From Firmicutes bacterium AM31-12AC (GTDB taxonomy: Bacteria; Bacillota; Clostridia; Lachnospirales; Lachnospiraceae), in NCBI GenBank assembly GCA_003480425.1, contig QUJA01000003.1, forward strand, positions 1 to 64,000: 64,000 nucleotides of DNA, written 5' to 3'. A program made the position numbers and the translations under genes. Of this stretch, positions 18,899-29,059 are shown one piece after another. The notes under the pieces are model-generated. The model did not search any database and was not told where the DNA came from. It saw only the letters and a list, made by a program, of their open reading frames with translations. Positions within the stretch are counted from its first letter, which is position 1. The number at the start of each line of letters is the position of its first letter.

Positions 18899-19331
18899 GC
18901 ATTTCTTCCTTTACCAATTGTTTTTTTCATTTTCACTTCGGTTCCTTCTCCCGGTATAGATTTCACTTCTACCTGATCCATAAATGCTTCCATAAACGAA
19001 AATCCCATACCAGACCGATCTGCTTCTGGTTTTGTGGTATACATAGGCAGCATTGCCTGCTTTACATCTTCAATTCCTTTTCCTTCATCTCTGACTGACA
19101 CATAAAATGTATGTGCATTAATTTCACAGCGTATGTAAATCTTTTTTATTTCATTTTCATATCCATGTATAATACAATTCGTAACTGCTTCCGATATTGC
19201 TGTTTTTACATCTGACACCTCTTCCACAGTTGGATTAACTGCGTTAAAAATGCCGCAACTGCGACTCTTGCAAAGCTTTCATTTGCAGAACGGCTGTCAA
19301 AGATCACTTCCATTTCATTTGTGTTCCCCAT
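18877..19331 (-). pseudogene. spoIIAB: Anti-sigma F factor SpoIIAB, frameshifted
   Basis: The GHKL kinase that binds sigma-F and phosphorylates SpoIIAA. ATP-binding motifs are seen: EAVTNCIIHGYEN, DEGKGIEDV and RSGMGFSFMEAFMD. The true start is the ATG at 19331, overlapping the spoIIAA stop, and gives MGNTNEMEVIFDSRSANESF. The frame breaks at about 19234-19237: TTAATCC stands where TTAAATCC (LNP) is needed. As written only the last 116 residues read through, from MEEVSDVK. The missing A is probably a sequencing error, because the strain keeps all sporulation neighbours intact. Confidence 0.85.
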
Positions 19332-19644
19332 TTTCCTGTTCCTCCTCATATATCTGCATTATTTTCGTCATTCCTGACAATGTTAATATTTTTTTAATTC
19401 TTGCATTTGTATGTACCGCCCACACTTCTCCATTTATAAGCTGTATCATCCGATATCGCCCCATTATTGCTCCGATTCCTGAACTGTCCATAAACTCCGT
19501 ATCTTTAAAATCAAAAATCACATATTTGATATGATTTTTTTCAATAACTGAATCTGCACTTTTCCGAATTTCTTCCGCATTATGATGATCTACTTCTTTT
19601 GGAAGAAATATTGTCAGACAATTTTCCTGCACTTGATAATCCAT
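19315..19644 (-). CDS. spoIIAA: Anti-anti-sigma factor SpoIIAA
   Basis: A 109-residue STAS-domain protein. The phosphorylated Ser lies in FMDSSGIGAIMGRY (about residue 57), the family hallmark. Dephosphorylated SpoIIAA frees sigma-F from SpoIIAB. AGGAGGTAAAACAAG precedes the start, and it is first in the sigF operon. The gap before it (19645-19814) has an A/T-rich stretch where a sigma-H/sigma-A promoter would be expected; I do not see a clear one. Confidence 0.92.
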   Translation of the reverse strand: MDYQVQENCLTIFLPKEVDHHNAEEIRKSADSVIEKNHIKYVIFDFKDTEFMDSSGIGAIMGRYRMIQLINGEVWAVHTNARIKKILTLSGMTKIMQIYEEEQENGEHK

Positions 19645-19814
19645 CTTGTTTTACCTCCTGTCATATTTTTTCGTATTACAATCTTCCATCTGCAGTATTT
19701 CATACCTTCTTTTATTCTTTGTAAAAGAAAAAAAGAGGAAATTATGCATCTTCTACATAATTACCTCTTTTGTATATTTTGTTCTTCCTTATATTTCAAA
19801 TATCCGAAAACTTA

Positions 19815-21172
19815 TTATTCTGTTTTCTGTGTTTCTTCAGTATTCTGTGAAATCATATTCAGATTGTTTGTTGCTTCTTGTGCATAATCTGTATCTGGAT
19901 ATTCCTGAACTACAGCTTGGAAATTGGCAATTGCATTGTCATTATCTCCGCTTCTTAGATATGCAATACCTAAATTAAGTCTTGCGCCTCCGTCATCGTA
20001 ATCAGCATTCATTCTTACGACTTTAGACAAGTTGTCTATCGCAGAGCTATAATTTGCAACATTCAGTTCCTCTATTCCGGCTTCGTATTTAATCTCACAG
20101 GCAGATGGATAAACCTCTCCTGTCATCTCATCATACATCTCCTGGCCGGATGCTCCAAGCAGATCACGGTTAACATTCAAAAGTGAATCTGCAATCACAT
20201 CATACGTATAGTTTCCTGAATTATATTGTGTTGATGCAGACATCAGATTCTCATAGCTGTCTGAAGTACTTGCAGCATTCTGCGCTGCTGCCTCTGAATC
20301 GCTACCTGCTGTACGATAATTGTCCAGCGTTCTTGTCATTGCACTGATTTGTGCCTTCATGGCATTAATCTGCTCACTGTATTCAATAATCTGCTTATTT
20401 GTCTTCTCTGATTTCGACTGATTGACAGACGGAACAACGAGATACCATACAATCATCGCTCCGATCAATGCTCCAATTATAATATTCATAATTGTGAATT
20501 TTCCTGCAATTGTCTTTACTATATGATATGCCGGCTGAATAATTGTTTCATTGCCATCCTTATATTCCACAGAATTTTTCTTTTTTCTCTTTTCTTTTTT
20601 CTTCTCTGACCTTGCAGGCACCTTACTTCGATGCAGTTCGAGTTCATGCATATAACGCAACGTAGTTGCATTGGTTGTATCCAGTTTGGATGCAGTGCGA
20701 AGCATGAATTTGCTTTCGGATATTGTCCATCCTGAATATAGATCAATGCCAGCAATTGATATGCTTTGACAAAGGTCGGATGACCTCCGATAACCTGTCT
20801 CAGTTTCAAAATTGCCATATCAATGCTTCCCTGTCTGCATAACTGCAGACATTGATTATACACCTGAATTGCATGATCCATAGCCTCCAGTCGTCTGGAT
20901 GAATCCTGAACACGCTGTATATATTCATTTGCAATATTATCACGTGGTTTCAAATTCTTACTGATAATCCACTCTACCAGTGCCTCTGCTACTTCTCCCC
21001 TGCCATAATAAACTAATCCAAGTAGATTTCTGGCAGCAATATTCCCCTTATTATATTGTAAACTTTGTCGAAGTGAGAGAATCGCTCCCGATAAATCCCG
21101 AATCTGCGCTTTTCTCAGGCCATCATTGTACCAATAATTGGAACAATGCATGATTTTCTTCGTATAGTCCAT
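19815..21172 (-). pseudogene. TPR-repeat membrane protein, frameshifted
   Basis: About 452 residues when the two frames are joined. The N-terminal part (21172 down to about 20710) has TPR-like helix pairs. It is followed by a Lys-rich linker, one membrane segment (IMNIIIGALIGAMIVWYLVVP), a coiled region and a C-terminal TPR block (SAIDNLSKVVRMNADYDDG...). The frames meet at 20706-20712, where GCAAATTC should be GCAAAATTC to give YPKAKFMLRTASKLD. The upstream frame otherwise runs on as nonsense to 20519. Likely a cell-envelope scaffold; the function is unknown. Confidence 0.75.
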
Positions 21173-21192
21173 CTATGCTCACCATAATCTTT

Positions 21193-21330
21193 CTAATTTT
21201 TCTGTTGATCCATTACCTTATTCAGGAGGTCCATCACATCTGTCATCTCTTCCTGATAAACGGCATCTTCAATATCTTCTACTTCCAGACTTGGTTTAAA
21301 CTTCTTCAGTTCTTCTTCAAAATCTAGCAT
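21193..21330 (-). CDS. 45-residue acidic small protein coupled to folC
   Basis: A 45-codon reading frame, MLDFEEELKKFKPSLEVE to MDQQKN, with a strong site GAGGAGGAGTCAA before its ATG. It begins 14 nt before the folC stop and ends 20 nt before the TPR gene, so it lies snugly between them. It is acidic, amphipathic and helical by eye. I do not recognise a family with a known role. Confidence 0.65.
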   Translation of the reverse strand: MLDFEEELKKFKPSLEVEDIEDAVYQEEMTDVMDLLNKVMDQQKN

Positions 21331-22612
21331 TTGACTCCTCCTCTATCAAAGCTTTGACCATCCCCACCAGATACAACGATCCCAGACAATAAATTGTCCT
21401 GTCTTTCTGATTGGATGTCACATAGTTCCATGCAGCCTTCAACGAATCCTGCACGATAACTGGTTTTTCTGTATATTGACGAAATATCTCTGCTAACTTT
21501 TCTGTATCTGCAGCACGCTTATCTGCTATATGTGTGATCACAAAAAAATCTGCATCCACATGCTGACAAAGACAAGCAATCATTTCCTCATAATCTTTAT
21601 CTTCTACCACAGAAAATAAAATTCCAATTCCTGTAGTATCCTTTGGAACACTCTCAACAAATCTTTCAATCGCACTGATATTATGTGCCCCATCAATGTA
21701 AATATGTGGGAGGACTTCTTCCATTCGCCCGCCTACTTTACATGCACTAAGTGTTTCCTGCCACTTTTGTAATTCTCCTTCAGTGCCAAACAGATAACGC
21801 ATTACCTCCAACGCAAGCATTGCATTCTCTGCCTGATATCGTCCGATGTTGTTTAGTTTCCATGTAACATCTCCATAATACGCATTTGCACATGAAAATG
21901 CAATATATTTCTCGTCATTTTCAAGAATTTCGAACGCATTTTTCGAGACTTTTTTACATGGAATCCCAAGTTCTTTTGCACGTTTTTCAATCACCTGATT
22001 GCTTTCTTTTTGCCCTTCAATGTAAAAAGCCGGCACAGCATTTTTTAAGATTCCAGCCTTTTCCGTGGCAATTTCTTCCAATGTATTGCCAAGATACTGC
22101 ATATGATCCATTCCAATTGATGTGATTACTGAACAGATTGGATGTTCAACACAATTCGTCGCATCCAGTCTTCCTCCAAGACCCGTTTCAAGCACTGCAT
22201 ACTCCACCTTCGCTTGTGCAAATGCTATCAGTACCATGCCAAATAAAAACTCGAAAAAAGTAGGATGTGGAAGACCATCTTCCACCATCCCTTCTACTTT
22301 TTCTTTGACCTGTTCAAATACATTTAGAAATGTATCATCATCGACCATTTGATGATTGATTACAATTCTTTCATTCATTTTTACTAAATGAGGAGACAGT
22401 GCAAGACCAACTGTCTTCCCCTGGGCACGAAGCATTGCATCCAGATAGGAACTTGTGGAACCTTTTCCATTTGTTCCTGCAACATGGATCACTTTTAAGC
22501 TATCCTGTGGATTTCCAAGTCTCTTTAAAAACTCTTTCGTATGCTCCGGCGTATTTTTTTTTGTAAATTTTGGAATCTCATTAATGTATTCCACTGCCTT
22601 ATCATAGGTCAT
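21317..22612 (-). CDS. folC: Folylpolyglutamate synthase / dihydrofolate synthase
   Basis: A 431-residue Mur-ligase-like enzyme that adds glutamates to folates. The ATP loop HVAGTNGKGSTS (about residue 42), the FFEFLFGMVLIAF stretch, ETGLGGRLDATN and IGMDHMQYLGNTLEEIA are all family marks. The start overlaps the preceding stop as TAATG, with GGAG upstream, so it is coupled to the sulfatase gene. Confidence 0.95.
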   Translation of the reverse strand: MTYDKAVEYINEIPKFTKKNTPEHTKEFLKRLGNPQDSLKVIHVAGTNGKGSTSSYLDAMLRAQGKTVGLALSPHLVKMNERIVINHQMVDDDTFLNVFEQVKEKVEGMVEDGLPHPTFFEFLFGMVLIAFAQAKVEYAVLETGLGGRLDATNCVEHPICSVITSIGMDHMQYLGNTLEEIATEKAGILKNAVPAFYIEGQKESNQVIEKRAKELGIPCKKVSKNAFEILENDEKYIAFSCANAYYGDVTWKLNNIGRYQAENAMLALEVMRYLFGTEGELQKWQETLSACKVGGRMEEVLPHIYIDGAHNISAIERFVESVPKDTTGIGILFSVVEDKDYEEMIACLCQHVDADFFVITHIADKRAADTEKLAEIFRQYTEKPVIVQDSLKAAWNYVTSNQKDRTIYCLGSLYLVGMVKALIEEESNARF

Positions 22613-24828
22613 TATTGTTCTCCTGCGTCTTTTCCTACAAATGCATTTCTTCCTGTTTCCGGGTCATTCGGATCTGTCGGAAGTTCTTTTAATGCTCCGT
22701 CTTTATACTCATATTTCTTAGAAGTCCTGAAAATCGTATTACTTGAACCAACCTGCGCCACATAAACCACATCACCATCTTGTAATTCTGCTTCCTTTAG
22801 GTCAATTCGTGTATTATTTAAAAATGAACTTGTCTGTTTTTCATCATTGATATAAATCTTACTATATTTTGTAAAATTCTCTCCATAAAGGCTATAAGTT
22901 CCATCCAACTGTTCTACAATATCCGAAATAGATGTGTCTTTCACACCCATGACCATATGACCTTCTGTGATCGGCTTGCCTGTATTTTCATATACATACT
23001 GATTTCCATATAAAACGTCATACTGGAGCAGTTCAAGATCTGCCAGATAATTCTTTGTATCTTTTCTCTGCTGATGATAATTAAAAAATGTTCCTGTATG
23101 GATATCTAAACGATCAAACACTTCTGCCATAATCTGATATGCTGCATAGTTTCCGTCTTTCTTTTCCAATCCAATGTTATCCCAAATAACATAATTTGTA
23201 TTATAAAGATATTTGCTCTTCATATCTTTTGCTTCAAGTCCCATTGTAGGAAGATGATCTCCATAAAATACAACTACTGTCGGTTCTCCGCGTTTTTCTA
23301 ATGCTTCAATCAACTGACCTGCAAATTTGTCCATCTCATGAACTTCATTTACATAATATTCCCATGCATTTCGCTTTCCTTCGTCTTCCACACCACTGAC
23401 AATAATTTCAGGATCATCCAAAACTTTTTCTGTCGGATAATCTCCATGTCCCTGCACACTGATTGTCATAACAAAATCCTGTTGCTTCGTTGTATCCATT
23501 GACTCTAAAATATGTGGAACAAGAATATCGTCTGTTGCCCATCCTTTCGGTGTTGTCTGAAGCACATTCATAAATTCCTTGCTTGTGTAATGGTCAAATC
23601 CCATATGATTATAAACTTGTGCACGACTATAGAAATTACCTGTATTATTATGAAGTGCCTCTGCACCATATCCCAATTTTTCCAGTGATGATGCCGCACT
23701 TTCAATTATTTTTGTCTTTGCATAAGTTTTATATGGATACTCTCCAGGTCCGAAGAAACGCATACTCATTCCTGTAAGCACTTCAAACTCTGTATTTGCA
23801 GTTCCTGCTCCTACAGACGGCACCTTAAAATAGCCTGATGAATATTCACTATATAATTTGCGCAAATTCGGAATTGGATCTTCTGAAAACTGCAGCCATT
23901 CTACTTCTGTCGGATCAAAATAAGACTCTAACTGCACAAATAGAATGTTCGGTTTGTTTTCATCTGACAGACTTGTCTCACTTACATTCAGCGCACCATC
24001 TTTATTGATAGCTTCCATCGTCTCTTTGCTGTAACCTGCCGGTTCGGATATTCCCGTATTAAATACACTCGCTGTAAAACAGTATGGGAATCCATAATCT
24101 TCATAAGCAAATGCAATATTTCCAAAATAATTTGAAATCACACGTTTATCAATTGCCACATCCGTAAGTACAACATATCCCAGTAAACTTACAATCAAAC
24201 CACAAAGTGCAGCAACCCTATGCATCTTACCGGTATACTGTCCACCACGTCTCCACATTGAAATCACCCATATTACTACTGCAATGATTCCAATGATCAA
24301 CATGATCAATTCCATTTTTCCAAAATAATTTCCTGTCAACGAAATGGCATCTGACAATACTTTTAAATCCTGTGCATTAAATGGTGTTACACGTTTCATT
24401 AACATATACCCATTTGTAATACCCAGTATCAGCCAGAATACACTAATCAGAATACGGGCAAATACCCGTCGCCTCACCAGATATACAATCATCAATGTTG
24501 CAAATATCAGATAAGCATTGAATAAAAATACTTTTGGCGTCTCTATCATATAGAGCCATGCCTGAATCAACGAATGTCTTGAAATCCCCTCTATAAAGAA
24601 ATTCAAAATACATGCTAAAAGGAAATGAAATACCAGCGAAAATCGATTCATAAATCGGTACACCGGCTGCATCTTCTTTGCAAATTTGCTGTTTCTTCTT
24701 TCCTCAAGAATTCGTTGTCGTCGTGCTTTACTCTCTTTCCAATGTGCCTTGATATCTTCCTTTTTCAAATTTTTTATCTTATGAAATGTACCTTTGATAT
24801 CCGGCTTTTTTATATGCACCTTCTTCAT
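22612..24828 (-). CDS. LTA synthase family sulfatase-fold membrane protein
   Basis: A 738-residue protein with a basic N-terminal tail, about five membrane segments (residues 65-260) and an extracellular sulfatase-like domain (about 290-640). Metal and catalytic features include FVQLESYFDPTEV, VGAGTANTEFEVLTG (nucleophilic Thr) and VVFYGDHLP. LtaS-type enzymes transfer glycerol-phosphate from phosphatidylglycerol to lipoteichoic acid or related polymers. A C-terminal extension (about 640-738) lies beyond the usual length. The exact polymer is unknown. Confidence 0.9.
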   Translation of the reverse strand: MKKVHIKKPDIKGTFHKIKNLKKEDIKAHWKESKARRQRILEERRNSKFAKKMQPVYRFMNRFSLVFHFLLACILNFFIEGISRHSLIQAWLYMIETPKVFLFNAYLIFATLMIVYLVRRRVFARILISVFWLILGITNGYMLMKRVTPFNAQDLKVLSDAISLTGNYFGKMELIMLIIGIIAVVIWVISMWRRGGQYTGKMHRVAALCGLIVSLLGYVVLTDVAIDKRVISNYFGNIAFAYEDYGFPYCFTASVFNTGISEPAGYSKETMEAINKDGALNVSETSLSDENKPNILFVQLESYFDPTEVEWLQFSEDPIPNLRKLYSEYSSGYFKVPSVGAGTANTEFEVLTGMSMRFFGPGEYPYKTYAKTKIIESAASSLEKLGYGAEALHNNTGNFYSRAQVYNHMGFDHYTSKEFMNVLQTTPKGWATDDILVPHILESMDTTKQQDFVMTISVQGHGDYPTEKVLDDPEIIVSGVEDEGKRNAWEYYVNEVHEMDKFAGQLIEALEKRGEPTVVVFYGDHLPTMGLEAKDMKSKYLYNTNYVIWDNIGLEKKDGNYAAYQIMAEVFDRLDIHTGTFFNYHQQRKDTKNYLADLELLQYDVLYGNQYVYENTGKPITEGHMVMGVKDTSISDIVEQLDGTYSLYGENFTKYSKIYINDEKQTSSFLNNTRIDLKEAELQDGDVVYVAQVGSSNTIFRTSKKYEYKDGALKELPTDPNDPETGRNAFVGKDAGEQ

Positions 24829-24988
24829 TGATATCCTCTCTGTTCTAATCTGTCACGTTATCTCTTACATGTTTTTTTAGTCTATAAGACATTGTTCCAA
24901 AATGTCCAAAACGGGGATAATCAACATATGCTGTCAATCCATCCCCATCTCAGATATATCATTTACAGACATTTTAAATCTGTATATT

Positions 24989-27645
24989 CTATCGCTTTAA
25001 TCCTTCCAGACGTTCCTGAACCTGTGCCAGCATCTGTGTGTATTTTTCCAGTTTTTCTTTTTCTTCCTGTACTTTTGCTTCTGGTGCTTTGCTTACAAAA
25101 CGTTCATTTGAAAGCATACCTTTCGCTCTTGCGATTTCTTTTGTGAGCTTCTCTTCTTCTTTTTTCAGACGCTCTAATTCCTGCTCAAAATCAACCAGCT
25201 CTTCCATTGGAAGATATACAGTTGCTCCTGGAACTACAATAGATACTGCATCATCTGCAACATCTTTCTTTTCGTAGTGAAGAATAATGTCACTTGCAAG
25301 CATCAGTGGTTTTACAGAATTTTTAAATACTTCCAGAGCTTCCATTAAGGATTTATTACTGCTAACAATATAACTTTTGTACGTTTATTGTTTGGAACAT
25401 TCATCTCTGCACGCATATTTCTGATTCCGCGTGTAATTGCTTTTACATGCTCCATTACCTCTGTTGCTCTTGGGAATTCCCATTCCGTTTTATACTCAGG
25501 CCATTTTGACATCATCAAAGATTCTTCTTCCGGTACAAGTGCGCCATAAATCTCTTCTGTGATAAATGGCATAAATGGATGAAGTAATTTCAATGCCTGT
25601 CCAAGAACTGTCTTAAGTACCCACAAAACACACTGTGCTGACTGTGAATCCTCTTCTGCATGATAAATACGATATTTTGCAATCTCTACATACCAGTCAC
25701 AGAACTCATCCCAGATGAAATCATGTACTTTCTGAACTGCGATTCCGAGTTCAAATTTGTCCATGTTCTCTGTCATTTCTTTTGTCAGACTGTTTACTTT
25801 TGAAAGAATCCATCTGTCTGCCGGTTTTAACAAGAAATCTTCTGGCTCTTCTACTACATTTTTCTCCATATTCATCATAATGAATCGAGATGCATTCCAT
25901 ACTTTATTTGCAAAATTACGGCTTGCCTCAACACGTTCATTATAGAAACGCATATCATTACCAGGTGCATTACCTGTAACCAGTGTCAGACGAAGTGCAT
26001 CTGCACCATACTGATCGATAATCTCCAGTGGATCGATACCATTTCCAAGAGATTTACTCATCTTACGTCCCTGTGAATCACGAACCAATCCATGGATCAA
26101 TACTGTATTAAATGGACACTTGCCTGTATGCTCAATTCCTGAGAATACCATACGGATTACCCAGAAGAAAATGATGTCATATCCTGTTACAAGTACATCT
26201 GTTGGATAGAAGTAATCCAAATCTTCTGTTTTCTCCGGCCAGCCAAGTGTAGAAAATGGCCACAATGCTGAACTAAACCATGTATCCAGAGTATCTTCAT
26301 CCTGTGTGAAATGTGTACATCCACAATGTGGGCATTTCTCCGGTGCTTCTTTTGCAACTACAAATTCACCGCATTCATCACAATAATATGCAGGGATTCT
26401 GTGTCCCCACCAGATCTGACGTGAAATACACCAGTCTTTGATATTCTCAAGCCAGTGCAGATAAATCTTATCAAAACGTTCCGGAACAAACTTTAATTCT
26501 CCGCTCTTCAAAGCTTCAATCGCTGGTTTTGCAAGTTCTTCCATCTTTACAAACCACTGCTGTTTGATCAATGGCTCTACTGTTGTTCCGCAACGGTCAT
26601 GTGTTCCTACATTGTGAGAATGTGGAACTACTTTCACAAGATATCCCTGTGCATCCAGATCTGCTACGATTGCTTTTCTTGCTTCATAGCGGTCCATTCC
26701 TGCATATTTGCCACCTTTATCATTAATTGTAGCATCATCATTCATGATATTAATCTCTGGAAGATTATGACGTTTTCCAACTTCAAAGTCATTCGGGTCA
26801 TGTGCAGGTGTGATCTTAACCGCACCAGTTCCAAACTCTTTATCTACATAATAATCTGCAACGATTGGAATTTCTTTGTTAACTAATGGAAGCAATACAT
26901 TCTTACCAACGATATCTTTATATCTCTCGTCATCTGGATGTACGGCGATCGCACTATCTCCAAGCATTGTCTCTGGACGTGTTGTAGCAATCTCAAGGAA
27001 TCTGTCTGTTCCTACGATTGGATACTTAATATGCCAGAAATTACCATTCTGCTCTTCATGTTCTACCTCTGCATCAGACAACGATGTCTTACACTTCGGG
27101 CACCAGTTAATGATACGAGAACCTTTGTAAATATATCCTTTTTCATACAGATTAATAAACACTTCCTCTACAGCTTTAGAACATCCCTCATCCATTGTAA
27201 AACGTTCTCTGTCCCAGTCGCAGGAAATACCCAGTTTCTTCAACTGATTTTCAATTGTTCCCGCATACTCTTCTTTCCATTGCCATGTACGCTCCAAGAA
27301 TCCTTCACGTCCAAGTTCTTTCTTATCAATTCCTTCTGCCTTTAACTGATTTGTTACTTTTACTTCTGTAGAAATGGCAGCATGGTCTGTTCCAGGAATC
27401 CATAATGCATTGTATCCCTGCATTCTCTTATAACGGATCAGAATATCCTGTAATGTATTGTCTAACGCATGTCCCATATGAAGCTTACCAGTAATATTCG
27501 GTGGTGGCATTACCGTTGTAAATGGTTTCTTACTGCGGTCTACTTCCGCATGAAAATATTTGTTCTCACACCATCTTTCATATGTCTTTTGCTCAATTGC
27601 TTTTGGATCATAAGTTTTTGCCAGTTCTTTACTCACAATTTTCAT
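24989..27645 (-). pseudogene. valS: Valyl-tRNA synthetase, frameshifted near the C-terminus
   Basis: Class I synthetase for tRNA-Val. The HIGH motif is [16 protein letters not shown], the second signature is KMSKSLGN, and the editing domain lies between. The main frame ends at 25345 with VILLAVINP. The last 118 residues, including the C-terminal coiled coil (EELVDFEQELERLKKEEEKLTKEI), continue in another frame to 24989. Reading GTAAATAAATCC instead of GTAATAAATCC at 25351-25360 would join them as [10 protein letters not shown]. Because valS is essential and no other copy is visible, a sequencing error is the likeliest cause. Full length would be about 885 residues. Confidence 0.93.
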
Positions 27646-27738
27646 GATGTCCTCCTTTTGTTTTCATATTATTTTATTTTTTTTGATTTGTCACTATGAG
27701 TCACAATTTTTTCACATAAAGTGGAAATTGTCTATATA

Positions 27739-27831
27739 TTCAAGTCGAACGTCCGTGAGACTTGACGCGTGATTCTGGTCAGCAAAGCTGACATATTCCT
27801 ATCAGAATCACTGCGCATCCTAAGCGGAGCG
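27739..27831. repeat. Family C structured repeat, copy 1
   Basis: About 93 bp with AAGTC/GACTT, GTGATTCTG/CAGAATCAC and GTCAGC/GCTGAC pairings. It is close to identical with 52670-52763; most differences lie in loops. It sits between the valS T-box terminator and the valS ribosome site, so it is transcribed in the valS leader. Confidence 0.75.
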
Positions 27832-27832
27832 T

Positions 27833-27872
27833 TTTTTATATATTAGGAAAGGACTTTCCTAATATATAAAAA
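27833..27872. repeat. 19-bp perfect palindrome next to the T-box terminator
   Basis: Two 19-nt arms, starting TTTTTATATATTAGG and ending CCTAATATATAAAAA, are separated by only two bases. The right arm overlaps the U-tract of the T-box terminator. Confidence 0.85.
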
Positions 27873-28159
27873 TACGCCCTTCATATACTTCCGTACATAA
27901 AGGGCGAATCATCGCGGTACCACCTTAAGTTCATATACAGACAACTCTTCTGTATACCTCTTTGTTCTATAACGTAAACAACCACGAGATATCCTACTTA
28001 ATTTCAAATATCCAATTCCAAAGCTACCTTCCACAACCCTTTTTCGAAATCATCTCACAGCCTTTGGATGATTCTCTCTGACGATAGTAATTATGTACTC
28101 CTCTTTTTCATTATCTTTATATCTTATTCATATTGATTAGAATACTATCTTCTAACGCA
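27866..28159 (-). promoter_or_regulatory. T-box riboswitch leader of valS
   Basis: The reverse strand contains the T-box sequence AGGTGGTACCGCG (27913-27925), which pairs with the uncharged tRNA acceptor end in the antiterminator. It is followed by a terminator hairpin CGCCCTT/AAGGGCG (27875-27906) and a T-rich tail. About 200 nt upstream form stem I. A GGTAGC stretch near 28026 may carry the GUA/GUN valine specifier, but I did not fold it. Uncharged tRNA-Val would turn valS on. Confidence 0.93.
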
Positions 28160-28165
28160 CATTAT

Positions 28166-28194
28166 ACTATAGCTTTCAATGGAGGTTTTGTCAA
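28166..28194 (-). promoter_or_regulatory. Promoter of the valS T-box leader
   Basis: TTGACA (28189-28194), a 17-nt spacer and TATAGT (28166-28171) on the reverse strand. It starts transcription about 7 nt before the T-box leader. Confidence 0.85.
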
Positions 28195-28248
28195 GATATT
28201 AAAGTGTATTTGATTCATGAAATTGCTATTTAGTTCACGACAGCCCCA

Positions 28249-28333
28249 AGCAAGAAAAAGACTATGCACTCCTGCTCAGCTTCGTCGGGCAAACCCGACT
28301 CCAATTCGCTGGATTGCATAGTCTTTTCTTGCT
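28249..28333. repeat. Family B palindromic repeat, copy 2
   Basis: A near-perfect outer stem, AAGCAAGAAAAAGACTATGC with GCATAGTCTTTTCTTGCTT, encloses GTCGGGCAAACCCGAC and TCCAATTCGCTGGA, which match copy 1 at 15876-15941. It lies just inside the left end of D1. Confidence 0.8.
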
Positions 28334-28389
28334 TTGTGGTGTATCGTGATTGAAATAGGTGGGGCGATGATGGATTTACTTTTCTGGTG

Positions 28390-28600
28390 CCTGATGTATC
28401 TATATCATGAGGTTATTTGCTTGTACAGATGTCTTTGTGGCAACTGATGTATCTGCACTAGCTTGATATTCGCTGTTGCAGATGCTCTATTGACAACTGA
28501 TGTATCTGCACTGCCTAGATATTCACTGTTGCAGATGCTCTTTTTTGGCCCACCGTATCTGCAACTTGCTTTTCATTGAACTTGCAGATACTTTTCAGCC
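28390..28600. repeat. Array of ~53-nt hairpin units (D1)
   Basis: Units begin with TGTATCTGCA and end with TGCAGATGC or TGCAGATAC, so each folds on itself. Starts are near 28395 (degenerate), 28449, 28501 and 28554. A matching array lies at 31513-31665. Confidence 0.7.
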
Positions 28601-28821
28601 TGCCTGTCATGTACAATTGCATCTGCATCTTGCCTTTTCTGGGATTTGAGGATACTGCCTTCGCAAATTTTGCATCTACATCTCACATTTTCGATAACGT
28701 GCGGATGCTCCCCATCAAAATTTTGCATCTTCAATTTCCGAAAATCCACTATCGCAGATATCGTCGCTCGATATCCTTTGAGTTCTATTTACTTCACAAC
28801 TTGAGCCAATACATTACTAAA

Positions 28822-29032
28822 AAAAAATTGATATAAGAAATTCGAGCGAATATGGAGTGAGCGTTGGAGACACTTAGAGCGTAAATTTTTGTGTTAATAA
28901 ATTTGAACGAACGTGTTTGAAGCTGCGTAGCAGAAAGTTTGAGTTCAAATTCATTTGCTTTTAGCAAAAATTTACGCTCTTATGTGTCTCCCGCTCATGG
29001 AATCTGAGCAAGAATTCTTATATCAATTTTTT
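28822..29032. repeat. 211-bp imperfect palindrome (D1)
   Basis: The outer arms read AAAAAATTGATATAAGAA and TTCTTATATCAATTTTTT; inner arms include GAGCGTAAATTTTTG with CAAAAATTTACGCTC and GGAGACAC with GTGTCTCC. The loop lies near 28915-28955. Transcribed from either side it would form a very long hairpin. Confidence 0.8.
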
Positions 29033-29059
29033 GTAAGGAACGTATTGTCACCCGGTGAA

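Noticed and set aside
28447..28555. CRISPR array
   Set aside because: The units are adjacent self-complementary repeats without unique spacers, and no cas genes are present.
28576..28836. 86-codon forward frame in D1
   Set aside because: No ribosome site; it crosses structured repeats and ends in a poly-Lys stretch from the palindrome arm.
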